Shown here one piece after another: positions 42,868-50,010 of a stretch of DNA of 64,000 nucleotides (position 1 is the first letter of the stretch; every line of letters begins with the position of its first letter). This stretch comes from Suilimivivens aceti (lineage in GTDB: Bacteria; Bacillota; Clostridia; Lachnospirales; Lachnospiraceae): the NCBI RefSeq assembly GCF_025567405.1, contig NZ_JAOQKJ010000013.1, positions 1 through 64,000 of the forward strand, in the 5' to 3' direction. The notes below the pieces were generated by a model that was given only the letters and a program-made list of their open reading frames with translations, was not told the DNA's origin and searched no databases. The position numbers were made by a program, and so were the translations under genes.

Positions 42868-43039
42868 GTGCGAAATTGCTTGATAATACTGTGTAAAATC
42901 TCCTTAGCACAGTATTTCAAATAGAGTACCTGACAGAGTATTTGATCGTCGAAGTGCGGCCCGGACATCCGCATGCAGATAATAAAGTACCTGTGCATTA
43001 TGTGCGCAGCACATGAACAAATTTTACGGAGGGAAAACA
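42868..43039 (+). promoter_or_regulatory. Structured rplM (L13) leader
   Basis: About 170 untranslated bases. AATACTGTG (42885-42893) pairs with CACAGTATT (42908-42916), and TGCGG/CCGCA around 42956-42974 gives a second stem. Firmicutes have a described L13 leader RNA before rplM; whether this is the same structure needs a covariance search. Confidence 0.45.
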
Positions 43040-43468
43040 ATGAAAACATTTATGGCAAGTCCTGCTACAATCGAAAGAAAATGGTATGTAGTAGACGCTA
43101 CAAATATGACACTTGGACGCCTGGCTTCAGAAGTAGCCAAGGTTTTAAGAGGAAAGAACAAGGCAATCTTTACTCCTCACATTGATACCGGTGATTATGT
43201 GATCGTGATCAATGCATCGAAGGTTAAGGTAACAGGAAGAAAGTTAGACCAGAAGATCTACTATCATCACTCAGATTATGTTGGTGGCATGAAGGAAACC
43301 ACATTAAGAGAGATGCTGGCTAAGAAGCCTGAGAAGGTAGTTGAACTCGCTGTTAAGGGTATGCTTCCCAAGGGACCTTTAGGAAGAGAAATGTATACAA
43401 AGCTCCACGTTTATGCAGGTCCTGAGCATCAGCATGCAGCTCAGAAACCCGAAGTATTAACATTTTAA
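43040..43468 (+). CDS. rplM: 50S ribosomal protein L13
   Basis: 142 residues from ATG 43040 (ACGGAGGGAAAAC); the frame to 43013 lies in the leader. KTFMASPATIERKWYVVDA start and VKGMLPKGPLGREMYTKL near the end are typical. Early 50S assembly protein. Confidence 0.96.
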   Translation: MKTFMASPATIERKWYVVDATNMTLGRLASEVAKVLRGKNKAIFTPHIDTGDYVIVINASKVKVTGRKLDQKIYYHHSDYVGGMKETTLREMLAKKPEKVVELAVKGMLPKGPLGREMYTKLHVYAGPEHQHAAQKPEVLTF

Positions 43469-43495
43469 TCAAGGGACTGAAAGGAGAGAATAAAG

Positions 43496-43894
43496 ATGGC
43501 TAAAGCAGCAAACAAATGCTACGGAACAGGTAGAAGAAAGAAATCAATCGCCAGAGTATATTTAGTACCTGGAAAGGGCGATATTACAATTAATAAAAGA
43601 AGTATTGATGAGTATTTTGGATTAGAGACACTGAAGGTTATCGTTCGTCAGCCTCTGACAGCTACAGAAACAGCTGACAAGTTTGATGTAATCGTTAACG
43701 TTCGTGGTGGTGGATATACAGGACAGGCCGGAGCAATCAGACACGGTATTGCAAGAGCATTACTTCAGGCTGATGCAGACTTCAGACCGGTTCTCAAGAA
43801 GGCTGGCTACTTAACAAGAGATCCTCGTATGAAAGAAAGAAAGAAGTACGGTCTCAAAGCAGCTCGTCGCGCTCCGCAGTTCAGCAAGCGATAA
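43496..43894 (+). CDS. rpsI: 30S ribosomal protein S9
   Basis: 132 residues: YGTGRRKKSIARVYLVPGKG start and the LTRDPRMKERKKYGLKAAR and PQFSKR end, whose final Arg contacts P-site tRNA. 27 bases after rplM. Confidence 0.97.
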   Translation: MAKAANKCYGTGRRKKSIARVYLVPGKGDITINKRSIDEYFGLETLKVIVRQPLTATETADKFDVIVNVRGGGYTGQAGAIRHGIARALLQADADFRPVLKKAGYLTRDPRMKERKKYGLKAARRAPQFSKR

Positions 43895-43909
43895 TCGTTT
43901 TAAAATTAG

Positions 43910-43945
43910 AACCCCCAAGAACGCTGTATTCTTGGGGGTTTGTTC
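43910..43945 (+). terminator. Terminator of rplM-rpsI
   Basis: AACCCCCAAGA (43910-43920) and TCTTGGGGGTT (43930-43940), 11-bp perfect stem, then TGTTC. Confidence 0.85.
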
Positions 43946-43986
43946 ATTGTTCAACTTTCCCTGTCTGCCTGTGAAAATCGGTGTCT

Positions 43987-44015
43987 ATGACACATATATG
44001 ACACACATATGACAC
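43987..44015. repeat. Three ATGACAC repeats at 11-bp spacing
   Basis: ATGACAC at 43987, 43998 and 44009, one helical turn apart, lying just beyond the stop of the broken integrase. This is the position expected for the att site or arm-type integrase binding sites. Confidence 0.5.
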
Positions 44016-44028
44016 AAATTCATATGCT

Positions 44029-44571
44029 TTAGATTTTATCAATAGCTTCTAACATTTGTTGCATATCAAGGTGAGTATATACTATTTCTGTCACACCTTT
44101 TCCTGCATGACCAACAATCTTTTTTAAGAAAATTGAAACATATTCATTCTTGGTTGATCAACCCCACATAGTTTTGATTTCTTCATCTGTGAATGGAAAG
44201 CGGTCAATCTTATTTGGGTTTTTGTCCCTGTATTGTGATATATCTACAAATTCAGAATAATCTTTTGCACAAATATTATGCTTCATATCCCATCCATACA
44301 TGGAATTAAAAAGAACCTTCACTTTTCGCAATGTTGGGTAGTTTTTTCCGCAGTTGTCAATCACACCCTGTAAATGATTTAATCTAATATCAGCAAATAC
44401 CATTTTTTCTATATCACCGCATAACTTGAATGATGCATTATATCCATTCACATTTGAACGTGAAATTTTTGAATAGTGTTCAGCTGACCATTTTTCAAAT
44501 ACTTCCTTGAATGTTATCTTTGAAGCATCTATCTGTAAGTATAAAAGTATATATGATTGGTGAGCAGACAA
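44029..44571 (-). pseudogene. Tyrosine integrase with internal deletion
   Basis: The N-terminal part (44571 to 44158) has a SAM-like core-binding domain, ITFKEVFEKWSAEHYSKISR, and ends at FPFTDEEIKTMWG then stop. Beyond, in another frame, 44126-44029 encodes FLKKIVGHAGKGVTEIVY and HLDMQQMLEAIDKI, the C-terminal end with the catalytic Tyr. Between them the ~130-150 residues holding the catalytic Arg-His-Arg core are missing. It is therefore an inactive relic of an element once integrated downstream of rpsI. Confidence 0.75.
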
Positions 44572-44685
44572 GATTTAAAATTGATGCTGATAAACTAAAA
44601 AAGCACATCCTGAAATAGCTGCACAATACGGAAAAATTATAAATGTAAAACCTTTTTGCAAAGTAAAATATTTAGGGTGATTAGA

Positions 44686-44862
44686 ATGGATATTGAAATT
44701 GATGTTGAATATTTGCAAGGGAATACTGCTATTAAGCGGAAAATGAAGCAGAAAGAATTGGCTGCATTACTTCTTGATGAAGATGTGGTTCTGCTTTTTG
44801 TAAATAAACCCAAGGTAACATATTACAGGAGAAAAACCAAGAACAGGTCAAAGAAATCTTGA
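44686..44862 (+). CDS. Small unknown protein, possibly frameshifted
   Basis: 58 residues from ATG 44686 with AGGGTG upstream; acidic start MDIEIDVEYLQGNTAIKR, then VVLLFVNKP. The last residues are basic and unlike the rest, whereas another frame continues with ILQEKNQEQVKEILIDLDCA up to TAA at 44895-44897, which reads like the natural end. A frameshift near 44812-44822 would explain both. No family recognised; AT-rich like the rest of the scar. Confidence 0.4.
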   Translation: MDIEIDVEYLQGNTAIKRKMKQKELAALLLDEDVVLLFVNKPKVTYYRRKTKNRSKKS

Positions 44863-44951
44863 TTGATTTGGACTGTGCTGACCTTGTTACAGAGTAACAT
44901 GGAAATTTATCAACTAACACACTTGAAGCACCTATATGACCTTTATATGAG

Positions 44952-44980
44952 TTTACACAGTAAGAAAATCATGTTATTAT
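44952..44980 (+). promoter_or_regulatory. Promoter of small toxin mRNA (locus C)
   Basis: TTTACA (44952-44957), 17 bases, TATTAT (44975-44980); start near 44987. Same -35 hexamer as locus A. Confidence 0.7.
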
Positions 44981-45012
44981 TCCAATATGGAACAACCGTT
45001 TCAGGGTGATTT

Positions 45013-45036
45013 CCCCATACTCTACTAGGGATGGGG
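45013..45036 (+). promoter_or_regulatory. Leader hairpin covering the toxin RBS (locus C)
   Basis: CCCCAT (45013-45018) pairs with ATGGGG (45031-45036), which is the left part of the Shine-Dalgarno sequence GGGGGTG before the toxin start. Confidence 0.5.
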
Positions 45037-45045
45037 GTGATGCTG

Positions 45046-45132
45046 ATGAATACTTTTGAAGTGATAACATTACTGTTGTCTTTTGGAATATTTCTGATAG
45101 CGTTGCTTACCTACATAGATAAGCACAAATAA
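45046..45132 (+). CDS. Putative holin-like small membrane toxin (locus C)
   Basis: 28 residues: MNTFEVITLLLSFGIFLIAL then LTYIDKHK. One membrane helix and a short charged end, close to the Firmicutes Hol_Tox pattern. ATG 45046 is seven bases from GGGGGTG; an in-frame ATG at 45040 is too near. The gene has its own promoter, a leader that can hide the RBS, and a terminator shared with an opposing transcript. Confidence 0.65.
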   Translation: MNTFEVITLLLSFGIFLIALLTYIDKHK

Positions 45133-45136
45133 ATGC

Positions 45137-45173
45137 AAAAATCACCCTTAACTTGGCGGTCAGGGTGATTTTT
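45137..45173. terminator. Bidirectional terminator (locus C)
   Basis: AAAAATCACCCT (45137-45148) and AGGGTGATTTTT (45162-45173), 12-bp perfect stem with A/T runs on both sides. Confidence 0.85.
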
Positions 45174-45221
45174 TAATAATCAACTTTGATGGGGTTAACC
45201 ACTTTGTGCAGTTGTTCCTCT
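45137..45221 (-). ncRNA. Predicted antisense RNA antitoxin (locus C)
   Basis: Minus-strand promoter TTGAAT (complement 45251-45256), 17 bases, TAATAT (complement 45228-45233); start near 45221, end in the shared hairpin, about 85 bases. Its 5' part GGAACAAC (45218-45211) and GTGGTTAACCCCAT (45202-45189) copies GGAACAAC (44989-44996) and GTGATTTCCCCAT (45006-45018) of the toxin mRNA, including the CCCCAT arm that can pair with the toxin RBS. No ORF. Confidence 0.55.
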
Positions 45222-45297
45222 TTAATTATATTATCATAGATACTGAAAATATTCAACAATTACATTGAACAGAATTGAAAAGTGAAAAGGTGATTAC

Positions 45298-45459
45298 GTG
45301 GATGAATTATTGCTGAAATATGTGGATGAATTTGATGAAAACTTCCCGGTGTTCCTGTTCCGCAGTGAGGATGAAGATGAAATAAAGGCTACGATTCAGA
45401 AATGCTTGGATGATGGAATCCCTTGTAAAATTCCTGAAAACTTGGAATGTAAGTATTGA
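45298..45459 (+). CDS. Small acidic protein, function unknown
   Basis: 53 residues with GTG start and AAAGGTG six to twelve bases upstream: MDELLLKYVDEFDENFPVFL, then an acidic helix and CLDDGIPCKIPENLECKY with three cysteines near the end. Soluble. Followed after 24 bases by the next small gene, probably cotranscribed. I do not recognise it. Confidence 0.5.
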   Translation: MDELLLKYVDEFDENFPVFLFRSEDEDEIKATIQKCLDDGIPCKIPENLECKY

Positions 45460-45483
45460 TAAACAGTAAAGGGGTGTACAGTA

Positions 45484-45693
45484 ATGCCGGGAAATTGGTA
45501 TAAAAATAATCCTGATGATAAAATATGGTGGTTAGATAATTCTGAAACCAAAGGTGAATGGTTATTCAGCTTTGATAAAGAGCACACATTTAATATGTTT
45601 GCTGATTATCCGCATAATCTGACAGCTGAACAGAAAAAGATATTTGATGAAGAAAACCCATATTGGGCTGACTTCTTCAAAGACAGAAATTAA
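45484..45693 (+). CDS. DUF7675-like small protein
   Basis: 69 residues rich in Trp, Phe and Asp: NWYKNNPDDKIWWLDNSE, GEWLFSFDKEHTFNMFADYP and EENPYWADFFKD. Reminiscent of a small family (DUF7675) found near defence or mobile genes of Firmicutes; the role is unknown. AAAGGGGTG precedes ATG 45484. Confidence 0.6.
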   Translation: MPGNWYKNNPDDKIWWLDNSETKGEWLFSFDKEHTFNMFADYPHNLTAEQKKIFDEENPYWADFFKDRN

Positions 45694-45787
45694 AGGCAAG
45701 GGCACAAAACAGTGTACCTTGCTTTTCTTATACGTTACAGTTAAGTTACGCTTTTCATGAATTTAGCCTTGACTTTTTATTTGCAGG

Positions 45788-46117
45788 CTCAGTGGAACCG
45801 TATTACACACGCAGCTATTCAACCTTTTGTGCGATAAGGCTGATGATGTGTACGGCGGGCGGCTGCCTGTTCATGTGCGCTGTCTGCTTGACGAGTTTGC
45901 GAATATCGGGCAGATACCGAAGTTTGAAAAGCTCATTGCCACTATCCGAAGCCGTGAAATCTCCGCGTCAATCATTCTGCAATCACAGTCACAGCTAAAG
46001 GCGATCTACAAGGACAACGCAGATACCATTGTCGGCAACTGCGATACGACCCTGTTTTTGGGCGGCAAGGAAAAAACCACGCTCAAAGAAATGTCGGAGC
46101 TTTTGGGCATACGATGA
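45788..46117 (+). pseudogene. VirD4/TraG coupling protein fragment (Tn1549-type)
   Basis: An open stretch without plausible start reads TQLFNLLCDKADD, then CLLDEFANIGQIPKFEKLI, SASIILQSQSQLKAIY and GNCDTTLFLGGKEKTTLKEM, the Walker B and following region of the type IV coupling ATPase of Tn1549-like conjugative elements. About 110 of some 600 residues remain and the frame ends abruptly at LGIR. Higher GC than the surroundings. A relic of a lost element. Confidence 0.8.
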
Positions 46118-46198
46118 GCAGATGTTTTTTATTGCCTTTCGAGTATAGATACGTTAAAATATACTTATTAAGCATGATGAATTTGGGAGGTATTTTTC

Positions 46199-47089
46199 GT
46201 GGAAATTAGAGTCCTTCGATATTTTCTGACTGTAGTAAGGGAAGAAAGTATCACAAAAGCCTCAGAAGTTTTACATATCACGCAGCCGACACTTTCACGT
46301 CAGCTTGCACAGATGGAGGAAGATATTGGTGTAAAGCTGTTTGATAGAGGGACACGGAAAATCAAATTGACAAATGAAGGAATACTTCTTCGCCGTCGTG
46401 CGGAAGAGATTTTGCAGCTTGTAGATAAGACAGAAAAAGAATTAGTGGAGCAAGAGGAACAGGTGGAAGGTAAAATTTCCATTGGGTGTGGAGAAATTGC
46501 TGCTGTACAACTTCTTCCTAAAATAATTGAGTCCTTTCGTCAGAAATATCCCCGTGTTACTTTTGATATTTTTACAGCCACAGCAGATTTGGTAAAGGAA
46601 CAGATGGATAAGGGGTTACTGGATATTGGTTTGCTTCTTGAGCCGGTTGATATGGAAAAATATGAATTTATTCGTTTGAATATAAGGGAAAAATGGGTGG
46701 TTCTGATGAAATCGGATGATCCACTCTCCAAGAAAGAAACGGTAAGCGCAAAAGATTTGTCTGTACTGCCTTTGATTCTTCCAAGGCGTATGAATGTGCA
46801 GAGTGAGTTGGCAAGTTGGTTTGGCAACTACTATGAGAAACTGGATATTGTTTTTACCAGCAATTTAAGTACGAACAGCGCAATTATGGTGAATGGAGGC
46901 TTGGCATATTCATTGGTGATTGAAGGGGCTGTACCCTTCTGGGATCAATCAAAGGTTACATTCAGACCGCTTGATCCGCCACTTACAGCAACAAGTGTAT
47001 TAGCATGGAAACGTGGTCAGCCGTTTAGCTTAGCAACCACAAAATTCATCAAACATATTCAATGCTTTTTAGGCATTGATAAGCCATAA
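46199..47089 (+). CDS. LysR-family transcriptional regulator
   Basis: 296 residues, GTG start with GGGAGGTATTTTTC. N-terminal winged HTH ESITKASEVLHITQPTLSRQL (first 20 residues of the motif shown in part) and long linker helix, then the periplasmic-binding-like effector domain with SIGCGEIAAVQLL. It heads the flavodoxin-reductase cluster, same strand, and likely controls it in response to a redox signal. Confidence 0.88.
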   Translation: MEIRVLRYFLTVVREESITKASEVLHITQPTLSRQLAQMEEDIGVKLFDRGTRKIKLTNEGILLRRRAEEILQLVDKTEKELVEQEEQVEGKISIGCGEIAAVQLLPKIIESFRQKYPRVTFDIFTATADLVKEQMDKGLLDIGLLLEPVDMEKYEFIRLNIREKWVVLMKSDDPLSKKETVSAKDLSVLPLILPRRMNVQSELASWFGNYYEKLDIVFTSNLSTNSAIMVNGGLAYSLVIEGAVPFWDQSKVTFRPLDPPLTATSVLAWKRGQPFSLATTKFIKHIQCFLGIDKP

Positions 47090-47128
47090 AAACTAAGCAT
47101 TTGATATAATTCAATTAGAAAATTATTA

Positions 47129-47180
47129 TATAGGTGTAGAGATAAAGCAAACAGCTTTAATTTCTGCACCTATATTTTTT
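47129..47180 (+). terminator. Terminator or attenuator after the LysR gene
   Basis: TATAGGTG (47129-47136) pairs with CACCTATA (47167-47174), extended inside by ATAAAGC/GCTTTA, then TTTTTT. It separates the regulator from the downstream genes. Confidence 0.7.
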
Positions 47181-47202
47181 ATTGAGGAGGGAGTGCCATT
47201 TC

Positions 47203-47397
47203 ATGAAACCGGATTATGATTCCCTTATAAACGCCGGATTAAGCAAAGAAGAAATCGCAAAAATTTCAGGATGTGAAGATCAAGAAATGCAGATAAGGAT
47301 GTTGCGAAAATATCGGTACAAATTGCTTGATGAGGTACATGAAAAGCAGCAGTCACTTGATGCAATCGATTATATGATCTGTAAAATACAAAAATAA
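47203..47397 (+). CDS. Small helical protein of the redox cluster
   Basis: 64 residues from ATG 47203 (GAGGAGGGAG 15 to 6 bases before). An N-terminal helical piece with SKEEIAKISGCEDQEM followed by a coiled-coil-like helix RKYRYKLLDEVHEKQQSLDA. The second part resembles the dimerisation helix of MerR-type regulators, but no DNA-binding wing is present. Function unknown; position suggests a role with the flavodoxin genes. Confidence 0.5.
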   Translation: MKPDYDSLINAGLSKEEIAKISGCEDQEMQIRMLRKYRYKLLDEVHEKQQSLDAIDYMICKIQK

Positions 47398-47433
47398 CAA
47401 TAAGAGGAAGTGACAAATTAAATGGGGGTAATT

Positions 47434-48549
47434 ATGAAAAAATTTCCATCTATTCTATTCGTTTTTTCTCTGCTTTTTATGCTGACTGCTTGCAGCAGTA
47501 GCGCAGATCCATCGCAGGAGAGCAGTGGACAAACCACAAGTCCATCTTCTCAGCAAGATAGCGTTTCAGTGTCTAATGCAGTTTTAGAATCTGAAAGCAC
47601 AGAAAGCGAACAATCGGCCAATAACACTTTAATCGTCTATTTTTCACGCTGGGGCAATACAGAATATCCCTCTGATGTGGATGCCATAACTTCGGCAAGT
47701 ATTGTAGTGGATAATAATTCCCGTTATGGTACAACAGAGTATGTCGCTAATATGATAGCGGAGAATGTGGGTGGAGATCTGCACCGGATTGAAACAGTTA
47801 CTCCTTATACGGCAGATTTTGATGAATTGCGGGATGTAAACCATGATGAAATGAGTCGTAATTATTTGCCGGAGCTTAAAGAAAGCAATCTGGATATTTC
47901 CGCTTACGATACGGTATTTATTGGCTATCCCGTATGGGCAACAGATGTTCCGCAGGCAGTGCTATCTTTTTTGAAGGAGTATGATTTAAGTGGGAAAACA
48001 GTTATCCCATTTTGTACCCATGATGGCTATGGTGCAGGTAACAGTTATCAGACTATTGCAGAAGCAAGCCATGCAGCAGTTTCGTTAGAGGGTATTGCGA
48101 TTGAAGCAAAAGATGTTCCAAACGCACAGGATGCCGTTTCATCATGGCTTGCAGATATAGGAATATCTAAATCTGAAGTACAAACAGGAACTCCTATCAA
48201 GATTACGGTTGGTGAAGTTAGTTTAGATGGAATTCTATACGATACAGAACTGGCAGAGGAAATCAAAACATATTTTCCGTTGACAATTTCCATGGTGGGT
48301 TACGGTGGCAGAGAATACTATGGAGGGGTTGAGTTCTATCCAGAACATTTGGAAGGCGGTCAGAAGAATTTTGAGAATGGTGATATTACCTATTGCGAGG
48401 CACACCATAATATGGCCATTTTCTATGCACAGACAGATAACCCGGTACTTTCTGTGGATGTCATTCCGATTGGCAGAGTGACTTCGGACTTATCTGTTTT
48501 TGAAAACCTTGACAGCCGGGAGGAAGTCATCTTCTCGCTGGCAGAATAA
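47434..48549 (+). CDS. Exported lipoprotein: flavodoxin plus cyclophilin-like domain
   Basis: 371 residues from ATG 47434 (an in-frame ATG at 47422 is alternative). Lipobox signal LLFMLTAC, Ser/Gln linker, then a flavodoxin fold starting LIVYFSRWGNTEY, with FIGYPVWATDVP and TVIPFCTHDGYGAG. The phosphate-binding loop is split: about 25 residues (DVDAITSASIVV region) lie between YFSRWGNT and RYGTTEYVA. The last 115 residues (KITVGEVSLDGILYDTEL ... GRVTSDLSVFENL) are a cyclophilin-like fold. A membrane-anchored, external flavoprotein is inferred. Confidence 0.75.
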   Translation: MKKFPSILFVFSLLFMLTACSSSADPSQESSGQTTSPSSQQDSVSVSNAVLESESTESEQSANNTLIVYFSRWGNTEYPSDVDAITSASIVVDNNSRYGTTEYVANMIAENVGGDLHRIETVTPYTADFDELRDVNHDEMSRNYLPELKESNLDISAYDTVFIGYPVWATDVPQAVLSFLKEYDLSGKTVIPFCTHDGYGAGNSYQTIAEASHAAVSLEGIAIEAKDVPNAQDAVSSWLADIGISKSEVQTGTPIKITVGEVSLDGILYDTELAEEIKTYFPLTISMVGYGGREYYGGVEFYPEHLEGGQKNFENGDITYCEAHHNMAIFYAQTDNPVLSVDVIPIGRVTSDLSVFENLDSREEVIFSLAE

Positions 48550-48569
48550 AAATGATGGAGGTATTTATA

Positions 48570-49244
48570 ATGAAAAAAGCAATCGCTATCTTACTTTCTT
48601 TGACTATGATTTTGGGACTTGCAGCTTGCGGAAATTCTGCAAGCCAGACAGAGCAACCATCTACAGAAGATACTTCCGTGGAAAGTAAAGCTGATACCAA
48701 TTCTGCGGAAAGCAGGACAGATATGGAGAATACGGAGAATCAAGATGTACAGGATCATAAGGTTTTGGTTGCCTACTTCTCTGCGACAGGTACCACAAAG
48801 GGTGTGGCAGAGCATATCGCAAATGGTCTGAACGCAGACATTTACGAAATCGTTCCTGAAGATCCATATACAGATGCAGACCTTAACTACAATGACAACA
48901 ACAGCCGTACTACGATTGAAATGAACGATCCCAATGCCCGTCCCGCAATTTCCGGTTCTGTTGAGAACATGGAGCAGTATGACATCATATTCGTTGGCTA
49001 TCCCATCTGGTGGGGAGAGGCACCGAGAATCGTCAGCACTTTCATGGAAAGCTATGACTTTTCCGGCAAGACCATTGTTCCTTTCTGCACTTCCGGTGGC
49101 AGCGGCATTGGTTCCAGTGCGTCTAATCTGGAGCGTCTCACCAGCGGAGCTACTTGGCTTGATGGACGGCGGCTAAATGGCAGCGATTCTCAGGATACCG
49201 TTATGGAATGGGTAAACAGCCTTGATCTGAACCTGGCAGAATAA
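48570..49244 (+). CDS. Exported lipoprotein with flavodoxin domain
   Basis: 224 residues from ATG 48570 (GGAGG nine bases before). Lipobox ILGLAACG, acidic linker of about 45 residues, then VLVAYFSATGTTKGVAEHIA, a complete FMN phosphate loop, FVGYPIWWGEAPRI and PFCTSGGSGIGSS. This is close to the cytosolic flavodoxin at 52117 of the same cluster, to which a signal sequence and linker have been added. Confidence 0.8.
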   Translation: MKKAIAILLSLTMILGLAACGNSASQTEQPSTEDTSVESKADTNSAESRTDMENTENQDVQDHKVLVAYFSATGTTKGVAEHIANGLNADIYEIVPEDPYTDADLNYNDNNSRTTIEMNDPNARPAISGSVENMEQYDIIFVGYPIWWGEAPRIVSTFMESYDFSGKTIVPFCTSGGSGIGSSASNLERLTSGATWLDGRRLNGSDSQDTVMEWVNSLDLNLAE

Positions 49245-49276
49245 CCCGATAAAGAAGATTTCAAGGAGATGATTAC

Positions 49277-49990
49277 ATGAAAAAAATAACCGCACTGATA
49301 CTTTCTGTTGTACTGGTGTTTTCTCTGGCAGCCTGCTCTAATACACAGCAGAACGATGCTTCTGATCCTGTGTCCAGCGAAGCACCCTCTCTGGTGATAG
49401 AATCCACTCCCGCAGAAGGCACAGAAACGAAAGGTAGCAATATTCTGATTGCTTATTTTACCTACGGCGAAAATGCGGAGCTTCCCGATGACGTGGACGC
49501 TTCTGCATCAGCCAGTATTCAAATCTTTAACGGTGAAGTCACAGGCAATACCGGTGTGATGGCCCGTATGATTGCAGAAGCTTCCGGCGGAGAATTGTTT
49601 TCTATCCGAACAGTAGAACCTTATCCCAATAACTACAATGATACTGTTGAGGTTGGACAGACTGAAAAGAACAATGGCATTCATCCGGAATTGGCTACGC
49701 ATATCGAAAATCTGGATCAGTACGATACGATTTTTGTTGGCTTCCCAAACTGGTGGTATGGTATGCCTATGGTAATGTATAGCTTTTTTGACGAGTATGA
49801 CTTCAGTGGGAAAACAGTGATCCCCTTCTGCACTTCCGGTGGCAGTGCATTCTCGGATGCGATTGATGAAATTAAAAATATGGAGCCGGATGCAACCATT
49901 CTTGACGGACTTCATATTGGCAGTTCCAGTGTAACCGATGCGGAAAGCAGAGTGAGCGAATGGGTGCAGGGACTCGGTTTATCTAAATGA
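49277..49990 (+). CDS. Exported lipoprotein with flavodoxin domain and loop insertion
   Basis: 237 residues. Lipobox FSLAACSN, linker, then ILIAYFTYGENAELPDDVDA, an insertion with ASASIQIFNGEVTGNTG, EPYPNNYND, FVGFPNWWYGMPM and PFCTSGGSAFSDA. Like the first lipoprotein it has the split phosphate loop and the DVDA-SASI insertion. Start ATG 49277 has AAGGAGATG seven bases upstream. Confidence 0.78.
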   Translation: MKKITALILSVVLVFSLAACSNTQQNDASDPVSSEAPSLVIESTPAEGTETKGSNILIAYFTYGENAELPDDVDASASASIQIFNGEVTGNTGVMARMIAEASGGELFSIRTVEPYPNNYNDTVEVGQTEKNNGIHPELATHIENLDQYDTIFVGFPNWWYGMPMVMYSFFDEYDFSGKTVIPFCTSGGSAFSDAIDEIKNMEPDATILDGLHIGSSSVTDAESRVSEWVQGLGLSK

Positions 49991-50010
49991 TACGAAAGGA
50001 CAAATGACTC

